DNA of 9,251 bases from Treponema sp. (lineage in GTDB: Bacteria > Spirochaetota > Spirochaetia > Treponematales > Treponemataceae). This document shows positions 4,648 through 9,251 of the stretch, in pieces. The notes under the pieces were generated by a model that worked only from the letters and a program-made list of their open reading frames with translations, did not search any database and was not told the DNA's origin. Positions within the stretch are counted from its first letter, which is position 1; each line of letters begins with the position of its first letter. The stretch lies in NCBI GenBank assembly GCA_017963165.1, contig JAGCTZ010000149.1, positions 1 to 9,251 on the forward strand, read 5' to 3'. A program made the translations under genes and the position numbers.

Positions 4648-5844
4648 ATGGACAAAAAACTATTACTCAAAAGATTGCCTGATTATAACAACTGTCTTGT
4701 GAATCTTGCCAACTCAATACTCAAAAAATTTGGCTGTAAAACAACTGCGAATACACTTCCATTGGCAGACAAATATCTGTCGGGAAATTATAAAAATACT
4801 GTTGTGCTGCTCCTCGATGCGCTTGGAATTTCTATTCTGGAAAAGCATTTTGCTCCGGATGGATTTTTCCGTTCTCACCTTGCAGGCTCTTTTGAATCTG
4901 TGTATCCTCCAACAACTGTTGCAGCTACAACTTCGGTAATGAGCGGCTTGTATCCAAATGAGCATGGCTGGCTTGGCTGGGACATTTATTATCCAAAACT
5001 CAATAAGAATGTTACCGTTTTCAGAAATATCGAACAATTGACTGAAAAGACTGGTGCAAAACCCCAGGTAGATGCGCAGGGTAAAACTGTCTGGACTTAT
5101 GATTCTCTGAACAAAGAAGTTACGGCTGCAGACTTTCACTGCGGATATACTTTTACTCCATACAAATCAATTGTTGAAAAGATAAATGATGAAGGAGGAA
5201 AGGCATATTTTTCCATACCGTTTATGCCACCGTTCCCGCAAACTTTAGATGAAATCTTTGAACGAATAAAAAATTTATGTAACGAGCCTGAGAAAAAATT
5301 TATTTATGCATACTGGAATGAACCGGATTCAACAATGCACAAAACCGGTACTGTCAGCAAAGAAACACATGAAATGATGCTTTCCCTTGAAAAACGAATT
5401 GAGCAGTTTACTTCAGAACTTTCTGATACTCAGCTTTTCATAATTGCAGATCACGGACACATGGACAGCAAAAATCTTTGTATTCTTGATTACCCTGAAA
5501 TCATGAATTGTCTTGTAAGACTGCCTTCGCTTGAGCCTCGTACAATAAATCTTTTTGTAAAAGATGAATGTAAGACAAACTTTCCCGAGCTTTTCCAAAA
5601 AACTTTTGGTGATGATTTTCTTCTGCTGACAAGAGAGGAAGTTCTGAAAAATAAAGTTTTTGGAAGTGGAAAAGAGAATCCTGATTTGCCTGGCATGATT
5701 GGAGACTTTGTTGCTTTTGCTATTTCAGAAAAATCAATTCTGAAAACACATTATGAAGTTCAGGAAATGCCGGGAGAACATGCTGGTCTCACACCAGAAG
5801 AAATCAATATTCCTCTGATTGTGATTGATACCAAAAATCAATAA
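4648..5844 (+). CDS. Alkaline-phosphatase-superfamily phosphodiesterase / nucleotide pyrophosphatase
   Basis: The 398-residue protein has the full metal-site pattern of the type I phosphodiesterase/nucleotide pyrophosphatase family, two-metal enzymes that cleave phosphodiester or phosphomonoester bonds. D57 is in V-L-L-L-D-A-L-G. The nucleophile threonine is T89 or T90 in Y-P-P-T-T-V-A-A-T-T-S, followed by S-G-L-Y-P-N-E-H-G. D227 and H231 are in E-P-D-S-T-M-H. D268-H269 is in I-I-A-D-H-G-H. H378 is in P-G-E-H-A-G-L. The length is normal for stand-alone bacterial members. There is no signal peptide (MDKKLLLKRLPDYNN), so it should act in the cytoplasm. AGGAG (4637-4641) supports the start. It is the first gene of the right-hand operon, with a GNAT 34 bases downstream. 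The substrate is unknown. Confidence 0.9.
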   Translation: MDKKLLLKRLPDYNNCLVNLANSILKKFGCKTTANTLPLADKYLSGNYKNTVVLLLDALGISILEKHFAPDGFFRSHLAGSFESVYPPTTVAATTSVMSGLYPNEHGWLGWDIYYPKLNKNVTVFRNIEQLTEKTGAKPQVDAQGKTVWTYDSLNKEVTAADFHCGYTFTPYKSIVEKINDEGGKAYFSIPFMPPFPQTLDEIFERIKNLCNEPEKKFIYAYWNEPDSTMHKTGTVSKETHEMMLSLEKRIEQFTSELSDTQLFIIADHGHMDSKNLCILDYPEIMNCLVRLPSLEPRTINLFVKDECKTNFPELFQKTFGDDFLLLTREEVLKNKVFGSGKENPDLPGMIGDFVAFAISEKSILKTHYEVQEMPGEHAGLTPEEINIPLIVIDTKNQ

Positions 5845-5845
5845 T

Positions 5846-5860
5846 AACTCTCGCAGAGTT
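5846..5860 (+). other. Small hairpin between phosphodiesterase and GNAT genes
   Basis: A 6-bp stem AACTCT / AGAGTT with loop CGC lies two bases after the phosphodiesterase stop codon. It has no T tract and is followed closely by the next ribosome binding site (TAAGGAG, 5864-5870). It is therefore more likely an intercistronic RNA structure than a terminator, possibly an mRNA processing or stability element. Confidence 0.35.
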
Positions 5861-5878
5861 TAGGTAAGGAGAAAAACA

Positions 5879-6793
5879 ATGAACATCACGACAAAACAAT
5901 TTCAAATATTATCAGATATAAATCTCGTGTGGGATTTCCTTGTGGAAACTTACGACTGGAAAAATGCCGGCGGCCGGCCTGCTCCTTTTTTTGAATATGC
6001 ACTCACTGCGACCTGGATGGATTCGTCATATTCTTTTTTGGACCGCTTCTGGTTCGACGGCGATAAGGTTGTTGCTTTTGCTTATTACGAAGCACCGGTG
6101 ACAGATATTTATTTTAATGTTCGCAAGGGCTATGAATTTCTTGCAGACGAGCTTATTGAATATGCCTTTACAACTATGCCTCATTTTAATGGCGAGCAGC
6201 AGTTTGTCTTTTCGGATGGTCAGCAGTTCTTAAAGGATGCAGCAGCAAAGCGTGGCTTTAAACAGGTTTATGAATATGAGGACATGATTTTTGATTTTAA
6301 GAATGAACTGAATTACGAGCTTCCGGAAGGTTATCATTTTGTAGACCATAAGGATATTGATATCGTAAAATGTTCAAAGCTCTGCTGGTATGGTTTTGGT
6401 CATGGTGAGCGTGGTGAATTTGTGGGCTGGGATAAATACGACGATTCTCTGGAATGGACTCCGGCAAAATCTCATAAAGACGGCTGGGCTTCCTTCCTTT
6501 CCCCTACTCCCCATGAAACTCCGCATTACAATATCATCATTGCAGATGAGAACGAAGAATATGTCTGCTTCTCCGGTATGTGGTGGGTTCCGCAAAATAA
6601 TCTTGCTTACATGGAACCACTTTGCACTCATCCGGATCACAGAAAGCGCGGTCTGGCGGCGGCAGCACTTACACAGCATTACCGCACACTCAAGCCTCTG
6701 GGTGCTACTCACATGACAGGTGGCGATGATGAGTTCTATAAGAAAATTGGTTACGGAAAAGGATATCACTGGACAATATGGAGAAAGTGTTGA
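5879..6793 (+). CDS. GNAT-family N-acetyltransferase, two-lobed (304 residues)
   Basis: The C-terminal half is a GNAT domain. Its acetyl-CoA-binding motif is M-E-P-L-C-T-H-P-D-H-R-K-R-G-L-A-A-A-A-L (245-264), where R-K-R-G-L-A is the pyrophosphate-binding R/QxxGxG/A loop. It is followed by the motif B-like F-Y-K-K-I-G-Y (286-292). Residues 1-140 form a second, degenerate lobe ending in A-A-K-R-G-F-K-Q-V-Y-E-Y (122-133), which resembles the 'xxGF' end of a GNAT fold, so the protein may be a tandem GNAT with one active site. At 304 residues it is about twice the usual single-domain length. The start follows AAGGAG with a normal spacing. It sits second in the operon. The acceptor substrate cannot be told. 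Confidence 0.85.
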   Translation: MNITTKQFQILSDINLVWDFLVETYDWKNAGGRPAPFFEYALTATWMDSSYSFLDRFWFDGDKVVAFAYYEAPVTDIYFNVRKGYEFLADELIEYAFTTMPHFNGEQQFVFSDGQQFLKDAAAKRGFKQVYEYEDMIFDFKNELNYELPEGYHFVDHKDIDIVKCSKLCWYGFGHGERGEFVGWDKYDDSLEWTPAKSHKDGWASFLSPTPHETPHYNIIIADENEEYVCFSGMWWVPQNNLAYMEPLCTHPDHRKRGLAAAALTQHYRTLKPLGATHMTGGDDEFYKKIGYGKGYHWTIWRKC

Positions 6794-6831
6794 GTATGTG
6801 ATAAATTAGAAGCAATGTAGGAGCCAACAAT

Positions 6832-6975
6832 ATGGAAGAAAAAAAGACTGAAATACCACAAGAAAATAATACTTATGGTTCTGTGATAACTGAAATCGCA
6901 GGTATCATTCACATAGATGAGAACTATGATTACAAATCTGATTATACTTCTTATCTTGAACAAAAAAATGAATGA
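6832..6975 (+). CDS. Small acidic protein, 47 residues, unknown function
   Basis: This short frame starts at ATG 6832, preceded at a good distance by TAGGAG (6818-6823), and ends 6 bases before the next gene's ATG. That placing, in a same-strand series with tight spacing, argues for a real gene. The protein begins MEEKKTEIPQENN and is rich in Glu, Asp, Lys and Tyr. It has a short hydrophobic stretch V-I-T-E-I-A-G-I-I-H-I (18-28) and then D-E-N-Y-D-Y-K-S-D-Y near residues 29-38. It has no signal peptide, membrane segment or cysteines. The second half loosely resembles the toxin-wrapping C-terminal tail of VapB/Phd-type antitoxins, but a DNA-binding N-terminus is missing; that likeness is by eye only. 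It could be an antitoxin remnant, an orphan antitoxin, or a partner of the downstream kinase. Confidence 0.6.
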   Translation: MEEKKTEIPQENNTYGSVITEIAGIIHIDENYDYKSDYTSYLEQKNE

Positions 6976-6981
6976 AGTTTG

Positions 6982-7905
6982 ATGGAAAACAAAATGGAGA
7001 AGGAACTAATCAACTTACTGAAAACCCAATATGGGCTGGAAAATGTTAGTGTAGACTTTCTGAGAGAAGGCGGCTGTAAAACATATATTGTTAATGGTGA
7101 AAAAAAATATTTACTCAAGGTGATTGGAAATGCCTTTAAGGATACAGCAAAGCAATCGGTTATGATTATGCGGTATTTGGAAGAAAAAGGCTTTCCTGTT
7201 CCAAAAACATTTTTGACTAAAGCGGGTCAAGCAATTGTTGAAGTATCTGGTGATGATCCGTGCCTTGTTACTCTGCAAGACTTTATTGAGGGGGAAGAAC
7301 CAGACTTGGAAAAATCTGAAACTGCCGAAAAAGTTGGTGAACTAGTTGGGAAGTTTCATAGCATGATGAAGGATAGCCCTGTTCAGCTGGTTAGCCGCGA
7401 CAAACAGTTTTTCATAGGACGTTATCTTGATTTTCTACATCAAAGATCATATCCAAAAATCGCTGATTATGAAAAGCTTGGTGAACAGTTTTGGGAAAAG
7501 GTTCTGGGGCTTCCTTACGGTATTTGTCATGGTGACCTTCATCGTGGAAACCTTTTGCAGACAAAAGACGGTCAGATTTATGTCTTAGATTTTGACACAG
7601 TCTGCCAGGCTCCTCTTATGTTTGATGTAATGGTCATGTGCGATATGACAAATTATTTTAATCTTCAGCAGGAAGATATCGAAATCACCCGCAAGGTTTA
7701 TGAAAGCTTTATTTCTGGCTATACTCGCCATCATCCATTATCACAGGAAGAAAAACTTTCATTTTACGATTGGATTGCAATAAGACATTTTCAGCTGCAG
7801 GCAACAATCCTGGAAGTTCACGGTATAAATTGCATTGACGAAAAGTTTATAGACTATCAGCTTTACTGGTTGAATAAGTGGATGGAGCAAAATTATGAAC
7901 CTTGA
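6982..7905 (+). CDS. APH/choline-kinase-fold phosphotransferase
   Basis: The 307-residue protein has an aminoglycoside phosphotransferase (APH, PF01636-type) kinase fold. The ATP lysine is in K-Y-L-L-K-V-I (42-48 from this start). G-F-P-V-P-K marks the hinge-side segment common to the family. The catalytic loop is C-H-G-D185-L-H-R-G-N190-L and the metal-binding motif is V-L-D-F-D (201-205). L-H-R-G-N is typical of the broad homoserine-kinase II / choline-kinase / APH group, and this gene lacks the terminal signature of the APH(3') gene at 1108. I chose ATG 6982; a TTG at 6979 and an ATG at 6994 are in frame, and none has a strong ribosome binding site, so coupling to the small upstream gene (6-base gap) is likely. 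The last 11 bases overlap the next gene. The substrate may be a sugar, amino alcohol or drug. Confidence 0.88.
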   Translation: MENKMEKELINLLKTQYGLENVSVDFLREGGCKTYIVNGEKKYLLKVIGNAFKDTAKQSVMIMRYLEEKGFPVPKTFLTKAGQAIVEVSGDDPCLVTLQDFIEGEEPDLEKSETAEKVGELVGKFHSMMKDSPVQLVSRDKQFFIGRYLDFLHQRSYPKIADYEKLGEQFWEKVLGLPYGICHGDLHRGNLLQTKDGQIYVLDFDTVCQAPLMFDVMVMCDMTNYFNLQQEDIEITRKVYESFISGYTRHHPLSQEEKLSFYDWIAIRHFQLQATILEVHGINCIDEKFIDYQLYWLNKWMEQNYEP

Positions 7906-8404
7906 AACAAACCGTCTCATAATCACAAAGTTTACTCGCGACATGGCAGAGGCTGTTCATCAAAATTCGCTCGATGAAGATACACGTAGATTTTTGCCGG
8001 ACGAGGTTTTTGAAACTGTTGAAGATGCAGCTGAAACAATTGATTTTTTAATGTCGCAGTATGAAGGGGCTGAAGGGCCGTTTGTATATCCAGTCCTCTT
8101 AAAAGACAAAACAAATATCGGTTATGTGCAGGCTGTTCCAACTGAAAGCGGCATTTGGGAAGTCGGCTATCATATTGCAAAACAGTTTACGGGAAAAGGC
8201 TATGCGACAGAAGCAGTTACAGCTTTTCTTCCGGTGATAATGAAACAGCTGGGAATTCAAAAAATCTACGGAATCTGTGATGCCGAAAACCTTGCTTCCT
8301 GCAGGGTTCTGGAAAAATGCGGGTTTAGTTTGGAGTATCAGGGAGCCGGCAAATATCAGGGTAAACAGACTCAGATTAAGAAATATGTGTATGGAGATGA
8401 TTAA
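7895..8404 (+). CDS. GNAT N-acetyltransferase, RimJ/RimL type
   Basis: This single GNAT domain of 169 residues starts with the family's typical beta-strand, M-N-L-E-T-N-R-L-I-I. Motif A is W-E-V-G-Y-H-I-A-K-Q-F-T-G-K-G-Y-A-T-E-A (88-107), with Q97-F-T-G-K-G-Y-A as the acetyl-CoA pyrophosphate loop. The C-terminal signature is A-E-N-L-A-S-C-R-V-L-E-K-C-G-F (130-144). This group acetylates ribosomal-protein N-termini but also many amino acids and small molecules, so the substrate is open. Its start overlaps the kinase gene by 11 bases, with GGAG at 7884-7887 inside that gene, so the two are translationally coupled. Its stop touches the next GNAT start. Confidence 0.92.
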   Translation: MNLETNRLIITKFTRDMAEAVHQNSLDEDTRRFLPDEVFETVEDAAETIDFLMSQYEGAEGPFVYPVLLKDKTNIGYVQAVPTESGIWEVGYHIAKQFTGKGYATEAVTAFLPVIMKQLGIQKIYGICDAENLASCRVLEKCGFSLEYQGAGKYQGKQTQIKKYVYGDD

Positions 8405-8956
8405 ATGAAAACAGAATTAAAGACAAAAAGGCTTACCTTGCGCCCGGTTCAGCTTGGAGATGAAAAAGAAATTCACGAATATGCCGGCGACAAAGAAATC
8501 ACTATGATGTTCTGGCTGCCCAATGATTCTTTTGAAGAAACTGAAGAATTTGTAAAACGAAATGCTGCAGACTGGGGCTCTCCGGACCAGCTGGATTATG
8601 AGTTTGTAATTGTTTATGAAGGCAAAATAATCGGTGGCTGCGATGCAGATCTCAGCCATAGTGAAGATCATTCCTACGCTACCCTCGGCTGGATAATCAA
8701 CAAGAATTACAGGGGCCAGGGTTTTGCATCAGAGGCGGCAGCGGCACTTTTAGATTTTGCATTTACAAATCTTTCTATCAACAAAGTATATGCCCAGTGC
8801 GACTGTAAAAACGCAGCATCTTTTGGTGTTATGAAAAAGATCGGAATGACTTTAGTTGATGACAAAGGAACCCGCACCTACCCTAAAACAGGAATTACTT
8901 CGGGCGAGTTCACGTGTCTTATAACTCGTGAAGAATGGGAAACCAAAGAAAAATAA
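8405..8956 (+). CDS. GNAT N-acetyltransferase, RimJ/RimL type (second of tandem pair)
   Basis: The 183-residue GNAT begins T-E-L-K-T-K-R-L-T-L-R-P, the classic RimJ/RimL start. Motif A is A-T-L-G-W-I-I-N-K-N-Y-R-G-Q-G-F-A-S-E-A (92-111), with R103-G-Q-G-F-A the acetyl-CoA loop. N-A-A-S-F-G-V-M-K-K-I-G-M (136-148) is the usual C-terminal signature. It follows the previous stop without a gap, with GGAGA at 8393-8397 as ribosome binding site. It is not a recent duplicate of the gene at 7895: similarity is limited to family motifs. The stop (8954-8956) abuts the stop of the convergent PIN gene, leaving no room for a separate terminator. Confidence 0.93.
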   Translation: MKTELKTKRLTLRPVQLGDEKEIHEYAGDKEITMMFWLPNDSFEETEEFVKRNAADWGSPDQLDYEFVIVYEGKIIGGCDADLSHSEDHSYATLGWIINKNYRGQGFASEAAAALLDFAFTNLSINKVYAQCDCKNAASFGVMKKIGMTLVDDKGTRTYPKTGITSGEFTCLITREEWETKEK

Positions 8957-9251
8957 TTACGAATAATCAAATAAATCAAAAACTTCAAGAATTTCAAAAT
9001 CTGAAGGATTTGCTGTCCAGAGTTCTGATACTCCGGCTTCGGCAAAGGCTGCTGCCATATGAGTATCCTGTATTCTCTTTCTTCCAAGCTTGAACATGCT
9101 ACCCCATAAAAGGGCACGTTTGAGTGAGTTTTCTGTAGGATAAATCACTTTTACTCGTTCCTGGTCAATCCAAAACCAGGAGCGTTCGATAGCCTGATCC
9201 ATTGTTAGCGGCGAATTAAAACGTTTTGAATCAGTTACTACATGCTGAAAT
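8957..9251 (-). CDS. VapC-like PIN-domain toxin, C-terminal part (runs off the right edge)
   Basis: The frame is open from the window edge to TAA (8957-8959 on the plus strand) and gives the last 97 residues. Residues read from the edge include V-V-T-D-S-K-R-F-N-S-P-L-T. The C-terminal half has the PIN signature: G-R-K-R-I-Q-D-T-H-M-A-A-A-F-A-E-A-G-V with its conserved Asp, then L-W-T-A-N-P-S-D-F, the final S/TxNxxDF element of VapC-type ribonucleases. A start at ATG 9202 would omit in-frame PIN-like sequence, so the true start lies outside the window, where a VapB-type antitoxin gene would also be expected. PIN toxins cleave RNA, often tRNA or rRNA, in a metal-dependent way. Family call confident; the N-terminal acidic residues cannot be checked. 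Confidence 0.82.
   Translation of the reverse strand, partial: FQHVVTDSKRFNSPLTMDQAIERSWFWIDQERVKVIYPTENSLKRALLWGSMFKLGRKRIQDTHMAAAFAEAGVSELWTANPSDFEILEVFDLFDYS

Noticed and set aside
4714..5139. 141-residue minus-strand reading frame within the phosphodiesterase gene
   Set aside because: It is antisense to a gene with complete family motifs and shows no recognisable domain. The same reasoning applies to the 131-residue frame at 6374-6769 and the 134-residue frame at 3219-3623.
7895..8956. The tandem GNAT genes as a recent duplication
   Set aside because: Beyond the family motifs the two proteins differ in nearly all positions, so they are separate family members.

Overview
This is an AT-rich bacterial accessory region with strong GGAGG-type ribosome binding sites and tightly packed genes. 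Spacing, codon habits and gene families would fit a gut or rumen spirochaete such as Treponema. I see no marker gene that proves this, so the host assignment is a low-to-moderate-confidence inference.

Left block (1-1914, + strand): the tail of an unidentified gene is followed by a serine beta-lactamase-like hydrolase. That gene overlaps, through ATGA, a full-length aminoglycoside 3'-phosphotransferase (APH(3')) with intact catalytic residues. Central block (1911-4346): three copies of a roughly 39-bp repeat, all in the same orientation, cut the DNA into two compartments. The first holds a hipB-hipA toxin-antitoxin module (+). The second holds an inverted HD-domain nucleotidase-like gene (-). 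The APH stop codon lies in the first repeat and the HD gene stop codon in the second, so the boundaries look like cassette junctions, although they do not match integron attC sites.

Spacer (4347-4647): it contains a strong bidirectional Rho-independent terminator with no obvious gene to serve, a very GC-rich hairpin just before the next ribosome binding site, and on the minus strand a 25-codon cysteine-rich reading frame.

Right block (4648-8956, + strand): a likely operon of an alkaline-phosphatase-superfamily phosphodiesterase, a GNAT acetyltransferase, a 47-residue acidic protein, an APH/choline-kinase-fold phosphotransferase and two RimJ/RimL-type GNATs, with gaps of 0-38 bases or small overlaps. 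It meets, stop codon to stop codon with no gap, the C-terminal part of a VapC-like PIN-domain toxin on the minus strand, which runs off the right edge.

Taken together, the window is rich in small-molecule group-transfer enzymes (two APH-fold kinases, three GNATs, one beta-lactamase-like protein) and stabilising toxin modules. This is typical of an accessory or resistance-type island. No transposase, integrase, rRNA, tRNA or CRISPR array is visible.
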